Positions 1 to 16,542 of a stretch of 64,000 nucleotides of DNA are shown here, piece by piece. Source of the stretch: Bathymodiolus brooksi (taxonomy: Eukaryota > Mollusca > Bivalvia > Mytilida > Modiolidae). The DNA lies in the NCBI GenBank assembly GCA_963680875.1, contig OY804582.1:56066646-56130645 (forward strand). Reading direction: 5' to 3'. The translations under genes were made by a program, and so were the position numbers. Within the stretch, counting starts at the first letter, position 1; each line of letters opens with the position of its first letter. The notes beneath the pieces were generated by a model that did not search any database, was not told where the DNA came from, and saw nothing but the letters and a program-made list of their open reading frames with translations.

Positions 1-3000
1 ATCAAATAACCAAAACACAACATCCACCAAATAGTCATAATCCTGTACTACAATATCAAATAACCCAAACACAACATCAGCCAAATAGTCATATTCCTGT
101 ACTACAATATCAAATAACCCAAACACAACATTCGCAAAATAGTCATATTCCTGTGCTACAATATCAAATAACCCAAACACAACATCCACCAAATAGTCAT
201 ATTCTGTACTACAATAACAAATAACCCAAACACAACATCCACCAAATAGTCATATTCTGTACTACAATATCAACTAACCAAAAGACAACATCCACCAAAT
301 AGTCATATTCCTGTACTACAATATCAAATAACCCAAACACAACATCCGCCAAATAGTCATATTCCTGTGCTACAATATCAAATAACCCAAACACAACATC
401 CGCCAAATAGTCATATTCCTGTACTACAATATCAAATAACCCAAACACAACATCCACCAAATAGTCATATTCCTTTACTACAATATCAAATAACCCAAAC
501 ACAACATCCACCAAATAGTCATATTCTGTACTACAATATCAACTAACCAAAACACAACATCCACCAAATAGTCATATTCCTGTACTACAATATCAACTAA
601 CCAAAACACAACATCCACCAAATAGTCATATTCCTGTACTACAATATCAAATAACCCAAACACAACATCCACCAAATAGTCATATTCCTGTGCTACAATA
701 TTAAATAACCCAAACACAACATCCGCCAAATAGTCCTATTCCTGTACTACAATATCAAATAACCCAAACACAACATCAGCCAAATAGTCGTATTCCTGTA
801 CTACAATATCAAATAACCCAAACACAACATCCGCCAAATAGTCATATTCCTTTACTATTATATCAAATAACCTAAGCACAACATCTGCCAAATAGTCGTA
901 TTCCTGTACCACAATATCAAATAACCCAAAGCACAACATCCGCCAAATAGTCATATTCCTGTACTACAATATGAAATAACCCAAACACAACATCTGCCAA
1001 CTAGTCGTATTCCTGTACTACAATATCAAATAACCAAAACACAACATCCACCAAATAGTCATATTCCTGTACTACAATATCAAATAACCCAAACACAACA
1101 TCTGCCAAATAGTCATATTCCTGTACTACAATGTCAAATAACCCAAACACAACATCCGCCAAATAGTCATATTCCTGTACTACAATATCAAATAACCTAA
1201 ACACAACATCCGCCAAATAGTCCTATTCCTGTACTACAATATCAAATAACCCAAACACAACATCAGCCAAATAGTAGTATTCCTGTACTACAATATCAAA
1301 TAACCCAAACACAACATCCGCCAAATAGTCATATTCCTTTACTATTATATCAAATAACCTAAGCACAACATCTGCCAAATAGTCGTATTCCTGTACTACA
1401 ATATCAAATAACCCAAAGCACAACATCCGCCAAATAGTCATATTCCTGTACTACAATATCAAATAACCCAAACACAACATCTGCCAACTAGTCGTATTCC
1501 TGTACTACAATATCAAATAACACAAACACAACATCCGCCAAATAGTCATATTCCTGTACTACAATATCAAATAACCCAAACACAACATCCGACAAATAGT
1601 CATATTCCTGTACTACAATATCAAATAACCCAAACACAACATCTGCCTAATAGTCATATTCCTGTACTACAATATCAAATAACCCAAACACAACATCCAC
1701 CAAATAGTCATATTCCTGTACTACAATATCAAATAACCCAAACACAACATCCGCCAAATAGTCGTATTCATTTACTACAATATCAAATAACAAAAACACA
1801 ACATCCACCAAATAGTCATATTCATGTACTACAATATCAAATAACCCAAACACAACATCTGCCAAATAGTCATATTCCTGTACTACAATATCAAATAACC
1901 CAAACAAAACATCCACCAAATAGTCGTATTCCTGTACTACAATATCAAATAACCCAAACACAACATCCGCCAAATAGTCATATTCCTGTACTACAATATC
2001 AAATAACCCAAACACAACATCTGCCTAATAGTCATATTCCTGTACTACAATATCAAATAACCCAAACACAACATCCACCAAATAGTCATATTCCTGTACT
2101 ACAATATCAAATAACCCAAACACAACATCCGCCAAATAGTCGTATTCCTTTACTACAATATCAAATAACAAAAACACAACATCCACCAAATAGTCATATT
2201 CATATACTACAATATCAAATAACCCAAACACAACATCTGCCAAATAGTCATATTCCTGTACTACAATATCAAATAACCCAAACAAAACATCCACCAAATA
2301 GTCATATTCCTGTACTACAATATCAAATAACCCAAACACAACATCCGCCAAATAGTCGTATTCTATAACAAATAACCCAAACACAACATCAGCCAAATAG
2401 TCATATTCCTTTACTACAATATCAAATAACCAAAACACAACATCCACCAAATAGTCATAATCCTGTACTACAATATCAAATAACCCAAACACAACATCAG
2501 CCAAATAGTCATATTCCTGTACTACAATATCAAATAACCCAAACACAACATTCGCAAAATAGTCATATTCCTGTGCTACAATATCAAATAACCCAAACAC
2601 AACATCCACCAAATAGTCATATTCTGTACTACAATAACAAATAACCCAAACACAACATCCACCAAATAGTCATATTCTGTACTACAATATCAACTAACCA
2701 AAAGACAACATCCACCAAATAGTCATATTCCTGTACTACAATATCAAATAACCCAAACACAACATCCGCCAAATAGTCATATTCCTGTGCTACAATATCA
2801 AATAACCCAAACACAACATCCGCCAAATAGTCATATTCCTGTACTACAATATCAAATAACCCAAACACAACATCCACCAAATAGTCATATTCCTTTACTA
2901 TAATATCAAATAACCCAAACACAACATCTGCCAAATAGTCGTATTCCTGTACTACAATATCAAATAACCCAAAGCACAATATCCGCCAAATAGTCATATT

Positions 3001-3540
3001 CCTGTACTACAATAACAACTAACCAAAAGACAACATCCACCAAATAGTCATATTCCTGTACTACAATATCAAATAACCCAAACACAACATCCACCAAATA
3101 GTCATATTCTGTACTACAATATCAACTAACCAAAACACAACATCCACCAAATAGTCATATTCCTGTACTACAATATCAACTAACCAAAACACAACATCCA
3201 CCAAATAGTCATATTCCTGTACTACAATATCAAATAACCCAAACACAACATCCACCAAATAGTCATATTCCTGTGCTACAATATTAAATAACCCAAACAC
3301 AACATCCGCCAAATAGTCCTATTCCTGTACTACAATATCAAATAACCCAAACACAACATCAGCCAAATAGTCGTATTCCTGTACTACAATATCAAATAAC
3401 CCAAACACAACATCCGCCAAATAGTCATATTCCTTTACTATTATATCAAATAACCTAAGCACAACATCTGCCAAATAGTCGTATTCCTGTACTACAATAT
3501 CAAATAACCCAAAGCACAACATCCGCCAAATAGTCATATT
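1..3540. repeat. Higher-order repeat pair, offset 2420 to 2583 bp
   Basis: The monomer order at positions 1-954 recurs from 2421 to about 3537. The offset is 2420 bp at the left and 2583 bp further right. The 163-bp change equals roughly three monomers plus one base and marks an internal gain or loss. Diagnostic shared variants are gtcataatcctg, the aaaagacaac monomer, ctaagcac monomers and paired 53-bp attctgtac monomers. The stretch 2025-3312 recurs again at 11134-12421 (offset 9109) and at 31477-32764 (offset 29452). Confidence 0.85.
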
Positions 3541-4121
3541 CCTGTACTACAATATGAAATAACCCAAACACAACATCTGCCAACTAGTCGTATTCCTGTA
3601 CTACAATATCAAATAACCAAAACACAACATCCACCAAATAGTCATATTCCTGTACTACAATATCAAATAACCCAAACACAACATCTGCCAAATAGTCATA
3701 TTCCTGTACTACAATGTCAAATAACCCAAACACAACATCCGCCAAATAGTCATATTCCTGTACTACAATATCAAATAACCTAAACACAACATCCGCCAAA
3801 TAGTCATATTCCTTTACTATTATATCAAATAACCTAAGCACAACATCTGCCAAATAGTCGTATTCCTGTACTACAATATCAAATAACCCAAAGCACAACA
3901 TCCGCCAAATAGTCATATTCCTGTACTACAATATCAAATAACCCAAACACAACATCTGCCAACTAGTCGTATTCCTGTACTACAATATCAAATAACACAA
4001 ACACAACATCCGCCAAATAGTCATATTCCTGTACTACAATATCAAATAACCCAAACACAACATCCGACAAATAGTCATATTCCTGTACTACAATATCAAA
4101 TAACCCAAACACAACATCTGC

Positions 4122-7100
4122 CTAATAGTCATATTCCTGTACTACAATATCAAATAACCCAAACACAACATCCACCAAATAGTCATATTCATGTACTACA
4201 ATATCAAATAACCCAAACACAACATCTGCCAAATAGTCATATTCCTGTACTACAATATCAAATAACCCAAACAAAACATCCACCAAATAGTCATATTCCT
4301 GTACTACAATATCAAATAACCCAAACACAACATCCGCCAAATAGTCGTATTCCTTTACTACAATAACAAATAACCCAAACACAACATCAGCCAAATAGTC
4401 ATATTCCTTTACTACAATATCAAATAACCAAAACACAACATCCACCAAATAGTCATATTCCTGTACTACAATATCAAATAACCCAAACACAACATTCGCA
4501 AAATAGTCATATTCCTGTGCTACAATATCAAATAACCCAAACACAACATCCACCAAATAGTCATATTCTGTACTACAATAACAAATAACCCAAACACAAC
4601 ATCCACCAAATAGTCATATTCTGTACTACAATATCAACTAACCAAAAGACAACATCCACAAAATAGTCATATTCCTGTACTACAATATCAAATAACCCAA
4701 ACACAACATCCGCCAAATAGTCATATTCCTGTGCTACAATATCAAATAACCCAAACACAACATCCGCCAAATAGTCATATTCCTGTACTACAATATCAAA
4801 TAACCCAAACACAACATCCGCCAAATAGTCATATTCCTTTACTATAATATCAAATAACCCAAACACAACATCTGCCAAATAGTCGTATTCCTGTACTACA
4901 ATATCAAATAACCCAAAGCACAATATCCGCCAAATAGTCATATTCCTGTACTACAATAACAACTAACCAAAACACAACATCCACCAAATAGTCATATTCC
5001 TGTACTACAATATCAAATAACCCAAACACAACATCCACCAAATAGTCATATTCTGTACTACAATATCAACTAACCAAAACACAACATCCACCAAATAGTC
5101 ATATTCATGTACTACAATATCAACTAACCAAAACACAACATCCACCAAATAGTCATATTCCTGTACTACAATATCAAATAACCCAAACACAACATCCACC
5201 AAATAGTCATATTCCTGTGCTACAATATTAAATAACCCAAACACAACATCCGCCAAATAGTCCTATTCCTGTACTACAATATCAAATAACCCAAACACAA
5301 CATCAGCCAAATAGTCGTATTCCTGTACTACAATATCAAATAACCCAAACACAACATCCGCCAAATAGTCATATTCCTTTACTATTATATCAAATAACCT
5401 AAGCACAACATCTGCCAAATAGTCGTATTCCTGTACTACAATATCAAATAACCCAAAGCACAACATCCGCCAAATAGTCATATTCCTGTACTACAATATC
5501 AAATAACCCAAACACAACATCTGCCAACTAGTCGTATTCCTGTACTACAATATCAAATAACCAGAACACAACATCCACCAAATAGTCATATACCTGTACT
5601 ACAATATCAAATAACCCAAACACAACATCTGCCAAATAGTCATATTTCTGTACTACAATGTCAAATAACCCAAACACAACATCCGCCAAATAGTCATATT
5701 CCTGTACTACAATATCAAATAACCCAAACACAACATCCGACAAATAGTCATATTCCTGTACTACAATATCAAATAACCCAAACACAACATCTGCCTAATA
5801 GTCATATTCCTGTACTACAATATCAAATAACCCAAACACAACATCCACCAAATAGTCATATTCATGTACTACAATATCAAATAACCCAAACACAACATCT
5901 GCCAAATAGTCATATTCCTGTACTACAATATCAAATAACCCAAACAAAACATCCACCAAATAGTCATATTCCTGTACTACAATATCAAATAACCCAAACA
6001 CAACATCCGCCAAATAGTCGTATTCCTTTACTACAATAACAAATAACCCAAACACAACATCAGCCAAATAGTCATATTCCTTTACTACAATATCAAATAA
6101 CCAAAACACAACATCCACCAAATAGTCATATTCCTGTACTACAATATCAAATAACCCAAACACAACATTCGCAAAATAGTCATATTCCTGTGCTACAATA
6201 TCAAATAACCCAAACACAACATCCACCAAATAGTCATATTCTGTACTACAATAACAAATAACCCAAACACAACATCCACCAAATAGTCATATTCTGTACT
6301 ACAATATCAACTAACCAAAAGACAACATCCACAAAATAGTCATATTCCTGTACTACAATATCAAATAACCCAAACACAACATCCGCCAAATAGTCATATT
6401 CTGTACTACAATAACAAATAACCCAAACACAACATCCACCAAATAGTCATATTCTGTACTACAATATCAACTAACCAAAAGACAACATCCACAAAATAGT
6501 CATATTCCTGTACTACAATATCAAATAACCCAAACACAACATCCGCCAAATAGTCATATTCCTGTGCTACAATATCAAATAACCCAAACACAACATCCGC
6601 CAAATAGTCATATTCCTGTACTACAATATCAAATAACCCAAACACAACATCCGCCAAATAGTCATATTCCTTTACTATAATATCAAATAACCCAAACACA
6701 ACATCTGCCAAATAGTCGTATTCCTGTACTACAATATCAAATAACCCAAAGCACAATATCCGCCAAATAGTCATATTCCTGTACTACAATAACAACTAAC
6801 CAAAACACAACATCCACCAAATAGTCATATTCCTGTACTACAATATCAAATAACCCAAACACAACATCCACCAAATAGTCATATTCTGTACTACAATATC
6901 AACTAACCAAAACACAACATCCACCAAATAGTCATATTCATGTACTACAATATCAACTAACCAAAACACAACATCCACCAAATAGTCATATTCCTGTACT
7001 ACAATATCAAATAACCCAAACACAACATCCACCAAATAGTCATATTCCTGTGCTACAATATTAAATAACCCAAACACAACATCCGCCAAATAGTCCTATT

Positions 7101-10100
7101 CCTGTACTACAATATCAAATAACCCAAACACAACATCAGCCAAATAGTCGTATTCCTGTACTACAATATCAAATAACCCAAACACAACATCCGCCAAATA
7201 GTCATATTCCTTTACTATTATATCAAATAACCTAAGCACAACATCTGCCAAATAGTCGTATTCCTGTACTACAATATCAAATAACCCAAAGCACAACATC
7301 CGCCAAATAGTCATATTCCTGTACTACAATATCAAATAACCCAAACACAACATCTGCCAACTAGTCGTATTCCTGTACTACAATATCAAATAACCAGAAC
7401 ACAACATCCACCAAATAGTCATATTCCTGTACTACAATATCAAATAACCCAAACAAAACATCCACCAAATAGTCATATTCCTGTACTACAATATCAAATA
7501 ACCCAAACACAACATCCGCCAAATAGTCGTATTCCTTTACTACAATAACAAATAACCCAAACACAACATCAGCCAAATAGTCATATTCCTTTACTACAAT
7601 ATCAAATAACCAAAACACAACATCCACCAAATAGTCATATTCCTGTACTACAATATCAAATAACCCAAACACAACATTCGCAAAATAGTCATATTCCTGT
7701 GCTACAATATCAAATAACCCAAACACAACATCCACCAAATAGTCATATTCTGTACTACAATAACAAATAACCCAAACACAACATCCACCAAATAGTCATA
7801 TTCTGTACTACAATATCAACTAACCAAAAGACAACATCCACAAAATAGTCATATTCCTGTACTACAATATCAAATAACCCAAACACAACATCCGCCAAAT
7901 AGTCATATTCTGTACTACAATAACAAATAACCCAAACACAACATCCACCAAATAGTCATATTCTGTACTACAATATCAACTAACCAAAAGACAACATCCA
8001 CAAAATAGTCATATTCCTGTACTACAATATCAAATAACCCAAACACAACATCCGCCAAATAGTCATATTCCTGTGCTACAATATCAAATAACCCAAACAC
8101 AACATCCGCCAAATAGTCATATTCCTGTACTACAATATCAAATAACCCAAACACAACATCCGCCAAATAGTCATATTCCTTTACTATAATATCAAATAAC
8201 CCAAACACAACATCTGCCAAATAGTCGTATTCCTGTACTACAATATCAAATAACCCAAAGCACAATATCCGCCAAATAGTCATATTCCTGTACTACAATA
8301 ACAACTAACCAAAACACAACATCCACCAAATAGTCATATTCCTGTACTACAATATCAAATAACCCAAACACAACATCCACCAAATAGTCATATTCTGTAC
8401 TACAATATCAACTAACCAAAACACAACATCCACCAAATAGTCATATTCATGTACTACAATATCAACTAACCAAAACACAACATCCACCAAATAGTCATAT
8501 TCCTGTACTACAATATCAAATAACCCAAACACAACATCCACCAAATAGTCATATTCCTGTGCTACAATATTAAATAACCCAAACACAACATCCGCCAAAT
8601 AGTCCTATTCCTGTACTACAATATCAAATAACCCAAACACAACATCAGCCAAATAGTCGTATTCCTGTACTACAATATCAAATAACCCAAACACAACATC
8701 CGCCAAATAGTCATATTCCTTTACTATTATATCAAATAACCTAAGCACAACATCTGCCAAATAGTCGTATTCCTGTACTACAATATCAAATAACCCAAAG
8801 CACAACATCCGCCAAATAGTCATATTCCTGTACTACAATATCAAATAACCCAAACACAACATCTGCCAACTAGTCGTATTCCTGTACTACAATATCAAAT
8901 AACCAGAACACAACATCCACCAAATAGTCATATACCTGTACTACAATATCAAATAACCCAAACACAACATCTGCCAAATAGTCATATTTCTGTACTACAA
9001 TGTCAAATAACCCAAACACAACATCCGCCAAATAGTCATATTCCTGTACTACAATATCAAATAACCCAAACACAACATCCGACAAATAGTCATATTCCTG
9101 TACTACAATATCAAATAACCCAAACACAACATCTGCCTAATAGTCATATTCCTGTACTACAATATCAAATAACCCAAACACAACATCCACCAAATAGTCA
9201 TATTCATGTACTACAATATCAAATAACCCAAACACAACATCTGCCAAATAGTCATATTCCTGTACTACAATATCAAATAACCCAAACAAAACATCCACCA
9301 AATAGTCATATTCCTGTACTACAATATCAAATAACCCAAACACAACATCCGCCAAATAGTCGTATTCCTTTACTACAATAACAAATAACCCAAACACAAC
9401 ATCAGCCAAATAGTCATATTCCTTTACTACAATATCAAATAACCAAAACACAACATCCACCAAATAGTCATATTCCTGTACTACAATATCAAATAACCCA
9501 AACACAACATTCGCAAAATAGTCATATTCCTGTGCTACAATATCAAATAACCCAAACACAACATCCACCAAATAGTCATATTCTGTACTACAATAACAAA
9601 TAACCCAAACACAACATCCACCAAATAGTCATATTCTGTACTACAATATCAACTAACCAAAAGACAACATCCACAAAATAGTCATATTCCTGTACTACAA
9701 TATCAAATAACCCAAACACAACATCCGCCAAATAGTCATATTCCTGTGCTACAATATCAAATAACCCAAACACAACATCCGCCAAATAGTCATATTCCTG
9801 TACTACAATATCAAATAACCCAAACACAACATCCGCCAAATAGTCATATTCCTTTACTATAATATCAAATAACCCAAACACAACATCTGCCAAATAGTCG
9901 TATTCCTGTACTACAATATCAAATAACCCAAAGCACAATATCCGCCAAATAGTCATATTCCTGTACTACAATAACAACTAACCAAAACACAACATCCACC
10001 AAATAGTCATATTCCTGTACTACAATATCAAATAACCCAAACACAACATCCACCAAATAGTCATATTCTGTACTACAATATCAACTAACCAAAACACAAC

Positions 10101-10500
10101 ATCCACCAAATAGTCATATTCATGTACTACAATATCAACTAACCAAAACACAACATCCACCAAATAGTCATATTCCTGTACTACAATATCAAATAACCCA
10201 AACACAACATCCACCAAATAGTCATATTCCTGTGCTACAATATTAAATAACCCAAACACAACATCCGCCAAATAGTCCTATTCCTGTACTACAATATCAA
10301 ATAACCCAAACACAACATCAGCCAAATAGTCGTATTCCTGTACTACAATATCAAATAACCCAAACACAACATCCGCCAAATAGTCATATTCCTTTACTAT
10401 TATATCAAATAACCTAAGCACAACATCTGCCAAATAGTCGTATTCCTGTACTACAATATCAAATAACCCAAAGCACAACATCCGCCAAATAGTCATATTC
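4122..10500. repeat. Higher-order repeat cluster with offsets of 1673, 1509 and 1833 bp
   Basis: The same order of variant monomers restarts at 4122, 5795, 7361 (a shortened copy) and 9137. Corresponding landmarks at 4573, 6406, 7915 and 9588 are spaced 1833, 1509 and 1673 bp. These are 34, 28 and 31 monomers less 3, 3 and 1 bases. The copies share cctaatag, ttcgcaaaatag, ataacaaataac, ctaagcac and aaagcacaac monomers in one order. The copy at 5795 carries an extra block of about 160 bp (6230-6390), roughly a duplicated trio of monomers. The same unit is found at 21007 and 29480, so it has also moved over long distances within the array. Confidence 0.85.
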
Positions 10501-12693
10501 CTGTACTACAATATCAAATAACCCAAACACAACATCTGCCAACTAGTCGTATTCCTGTACTACAATATCAAATAACCAGAACACAACATCCACCAAATAG
10601 TCATATACCTGTACTACAATATCAAATAACCCAAACACAACATCTGCCAAATAGTCATATTTCTGTACTACAATGTCAAATAACCCAAACACAACATCCG
10701 CCAAATAGTCATATTCCTGTACTACAATATCAAATAACCCAAACACAACATCCGCCAAATAGTCATATTCCTGTACTACAATATCAACTAACCAAAACAC
10801 AACATCCACCAAATAGTCATATACCTGTACTACAATATCAAATAACCCAAATACAACATCTGCCTAATAGTCATATTCCTGTACTACCATATCAAATAAC
10901 CCAAACACAACATCTGCCAAATAGTCATATTCCTGTACTACAATATCAAATAACCCAAACACAACATCCACCAAATAGTCGTAATCCTTTACCACAATAT
11001 CAAATAACCAAAACACAACATCCACCAAATAGTCGTATTCCTGTACTACAATATCAAATAACCCAAACACAACATCCGCCAAATAGTCATATTCCTGTAC
11101 TACAATATCAAATAACCCAAACACAACATCTGCCTAATAGTCATATTCCTGTACTACAATATCAAATAACCCAAACACAACATCCACCAAATAGTCATAT
11201 TCCTGTACTACAATATCAAATAACCCAAACACAACATCCGCCAAATAGTCGTATTCCTTTACTACAATATCAAATAACAAAAACACAACATCCACCAAAT
11301 AGTCATATTCATGTACTACAATATCAAATAACCCAAACACAACATCTGCCAAATAGTCATATTCCTGTACTACAATATCAAATAACCCAAACAAAACATC
11401 CACCAAATAGTCATATTCCTGTACTACAATATCAAATAACCCAAACACAACATCCGCCAAATAGTCGTATTCTATAACAAATAACCCAAACACAACATCA
11501 GCCAAATAGTCATATTCCTTTACTACAATATCAAATAACCAAAACACAACATCCACCAAATAGTCATAATCCTGTACTACAATATCAAATAACCCAAACA
11601 CAACATAAGCCAAATAGTCATATTCCTGTACTACAATATCAAATAACCCAAACACAACATTCGCAAAATAGTCATATTCCTGTGCTACAATATCAAATAA
11701 CCCAAACACAACATCCACCAAATAGTCATATTCTGTACTACAATAACAAATAACCCAAACACAACATCCACCAAATAGTCATATTCTGTACTACAATATC
11801 AACTAACCAAAAGACAACATCCACCAAATAGTCATATTCCTGTACTACAATATCAAATAACCCAAACACAACATCCGCCAAATAGTCATATTCCTGTGCT
11901 ACAATATCAAATAACCCAAACACAACATCCGCCAAATAGTCATATTCCTGTACTACAATATCAAATAACCCAAACACAACATCCACCAAATAGTCATATT
12001 CCTTTACTATAATATCAAATAACCCAAACACAACATCTGCCAAATAGTCGTATTCCTGTACTACAATATCAAATAACCCAAAGCACAATATCCGCCAAAT
12101 AGTCATATTCCTGTACTACAATAACAACTAACCAAAACACAACATCCACCAAATAGTCATATTCCTGTACTACAATATCAAATAACCCAAACACAACATC
12201 CACCAAATAGTCATATTCTGTACTACAATATCAACTAACCAAAACACAACATCCACCAAATAGTCATATTCCTGTACTACAATATCAACTAACCAAAACA
12301 CAACATCCACCAAATAGTCATATTCCTGTACTACAATATCAAATAACCCAAACACAACATCCACCAAATAGTCATATTCCTGTGCTACAATATTAAATAA
12401 CCCAAACACAACATCCGCCAAATAGTCCTATTCCTGTACTACAATATCAAATAACCCAAACACAACATCAGCCAAATAGTCGTATTCCTGTACTACAATA
12501 TCAAATATTCCCAAACACAACATCCGCCAAATAGTCATATTCCTTTACTATTATATCAAATAACCTAAGCACAACATCTGCCAAATAGTCGTATTCCTGT
12601 ACTACAATATCAAAAAACCCAAAGCACAACATCCGCCAAATAGTCATATTCCTGTACTACAATATCAAATAACCCAAACACAACATCTGCCAA

Positions 12694-14151
12694 CTAGTCG
12701 TATTCCTGTACTACAATATCAAATAACCAGAACACAACATCCACCAAATAGTCATATACCTGTACTACAATATCAAATAACCCAAACACAACATCTGCCA
12801 AATAGTCATATTCCTGTACTACAATGTCAAATAACCCAAACACAACATCCGCCAAATAGTCATATTCCTGTACTACAATATCAAATAACCCAAACACAAC
12901 ATCCGCCAAATAGTCATATTCCTGTACTACAATATCAACTAACCAAAACACAACATCCACCAAATAGTCATATTCCTGTACTACAATATCAAATAACCCA
13001 AATACAACATCTGCCAAATTGTCATATTCCTGTACTACAATATCAAATAACCCAAACACAACATCTGCCAAATAGTCATATTCCTGTACTACAATATCAA
13101 ATAACCCAAACACAACATCCACCAAATAGTCGTATTCCTTTACCACAATATCAAATAACCCAAACACAACATCCGCCAAATAGTCGTATTCCTTTACTAT
13201 AATATCAAATAACCAAAACACAACATCCACCAAATAGTCATATTCCTGTACTACAATATCAAATAACCCAAACACAACATCCGCCGAATAGTCATATTCC
13301 TGTACTACAATATCAAATGACCCAAACACAACATCCGCCAAATAGTCGTATTCCTTTACTACAATAACAAATAACCGAAACACAACATCAGCCAAATAGT
13401 CATATTCCTGTACTACAATATCAAATAACCCAAACACAACATCTGCCAAATAGTCATATTCCTGTACTACAATATCAAATAACCCAAACACAACATCCAC
13501 CAAATAGTCGTATTCCTTTACCACAATATCAAATAACCAAAACACAACATCCGCCAAATAGTCGTATTCCTTTACTACAATATCAAATAACCCAAACACA
13601 ACATCAACCAAATAGTCATATTCCTGTACTACAATATCAAATAACCGAAACACAACATCCGCCAAATATTCGTATTCCTGTACTACAATATCAAATAACC
13701 CAAACGCAAAATCCGCCAAATAGTCATATTCCTGTACTACAATATCAAATAACCCAAACACAACATCTGCCAAATAGTCATATTCCTGTACTACAATATC
13801 AAATAACCCAAACAAAACATCCACCAAATAGTCATATTCCTGTACTACAATATCAAATAACCCAAACACAACATCCGCCAAATAGTCGTATTCCTTTACT
13901 ATAATATCAAATAACCAAAACACAACATCCACCAAATAGTCATATTCCTGTACTACAATATCAAATAACCCAAACACAACATCCGCCAAATAGTCATATT
14001 CCTGTACTACAATATCAAATGACCCAAACACAACATCCGCCAAATAGTCGTATTCCTTTACTACAATAACAAATAACCGAAACACAACATCAGCCAAATA
14101 GTCATATTCCTTTACTACAATATCAAATAACCCAAACACAACATCCACCAA
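12694..14151 (-). other. 485-codon open frame in satellite, copy A
   Basis: A minus-strand run of 27 monomers without a stop, built from the 18-residue unit. Its near-identical partner lies at 33036-34493 in the duplicated block, so the two are copies of one DNA segment and not independent evidence of coding. It has no non-repeat domain. Confidence 0.15.
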
Positions 14152-16542
14152 ATAGTCGTATTACTGTACTACAATATCAAATAACCCAAACACAACATCC
14201 ACCAAATAGTCATATTCCTGTACTACAATATCAAATAACCCAAACACAACATCCACCAAATAGTCATATTCCTGTACTACAATATCAAATAACATAAACA
14301 CAACATCCGCCAAATAGTCATATTCATGTACTACAATATCAAATAACCCAAACACAACATCGGCCAAATAGTCATATTCCTGTACTACAATATCAAATAA
14401 CCCAAACACAACATCTGCCTAATAGTCATATTCCTGTACTACAATATCAAATAACCCAAACACAACATCCACCAAATAGTCATATTCCTGTACTACAATA
14501 TCAAATAACCCAAACACAACATCCACCAAATAGTCGTATTCCTTTACTACAATATCAAATAACAAAAACACAACATCCACCAAATAGTCATATTCATGTA
14601 CTACAATATCAAATAACCCAAACACAACATCTGCCAAATAGTCATATTCCTGTACTACAATATCAAATAACCCAAACAAAACATCCACCAAATAGTCATA
14701 TTCCTGTACTACAATATCAAATAACCCAAACACAACATCCGCCAAATAGTCGTATTCCTTTACTATAATATCAAATAACCAAAACACAACATCCACCAAA
14801 TAGTCACATTCCTGTACTACAATATCAAATAACCCAAACACAACATCCGCCAAATAGTCATATTCCTGTACTATAATATCAAATGACCCAAACACAACAT
14901 CCGCCAAATAGTCGTATTCCTGTACTACAATAACAAATAACCGAAACACAACATCAGCCAAATAGTCATATTCCTTTACTACAATATCAAATAACCCAAA
15001 CACAACATCCACCAAATAGTCGTATTACTGTACTACAATATCAAATAACCCAAACACAACATCCACCAAATAGTCATATTCCTGTACTACAATATCAAAT
15101 AACCCAAACACAACATCCACCAAATAGTCATATTCCTGTACTACAATATCAAATAACCCAAACACAACATCCGCCAAATAGTCGTATTCCTTTACTACAA
15201 TATCAAATAACAAAAACACAACATCCACCAAATAGTCATATTCATGTACTACAATATCAAATAACCCAAACACAACATCTGCCAAATAGTCATATTCCTG
15301 TACCACAATATCAAATAACCCAAACAAAACATCCACCAAATAGTCATATTCCTTTACTACAATATCAAATAACCCAAACACAACATCCGCCAAATAGTCG
15401 TATTCCTTTACTACAATAACAAATAACCCAAACACAACATCAGCCAAATAGTCATATTCCTTTACTACAATATCAAATAACCCAAACACAACATTCGCAA
15501 AATAGTCATATTCCTGTGCTACAATATCAAATAACCCAAACACAACATCCACCAAATAGTCATATTCTGTACTACAATAACAAATAACCCAAACACAACA
15601 TCCACCAAATAGTCATATTCTGTACTACAATATCAACTAACCAAAAGACAACATCCACCAAATAGTCATATTCCTGTACTACAATATCAAATAACCCAAA
15701 CACAACATCCGCCAAATAGTCATATTCCTGTGCTACAATATCAAATAACCCAAACACAACATCCGCCAAATAGTCATATTCCTGTACTACAATATCAAAT
15801 AACCCAAACACAACATCCGCCAAATAGTCATATTCCTTTACTATAATATCAAATAACCCAAACACAACATCTGCCAAATAGTCGTATTCCTGTACTACAA
15901 TATCAAATAACCCAAAGCACAATATCCGTCAAATAGTCATATTCCTGTACTACAATAACAACTAACCAAAACACAACATCCACCAAATAGTCATATTCCT
16001 GTACTACAATATCAAATAACCCAAACACAACATCCACCAAATAGTCATATTCCTGTACTACAATATCAAATAACCCAAACACAACATCCGCCAAATAGTC
16101 GTATTCCTTTACTACAATATCAAATAACAAAAACACAACATCCACCAAATAGTCATATTCATGTACTACAATATCAAATAACCCAAACACAACATCTGCC
16201 AAATAGTCATATTCCTGTACTACAATATCAAATAACCCAAACAAAACATCCACCAAATAGTCATATTCCTGTACTACAATATCAAATAACCCAAACACAA
16301 CATCCGCCAAATAGTCGTATTCCTTTACTACAATAACAAATAACCCAAACACAACATCAGCCAAATAGTCATATTCCTTTACTACAATATCAAATAACCA
16401 AAACACAACATCCACCAAATAGTCATATTCCTGTACTACAATATCAAATAACCCAAACACAACATTCGCAAAATAGTCATATTCCTGTGCTACAATATCA
16501 AATAACCCAAACACAACATCCACCAAATAGTCTTATTCTGTA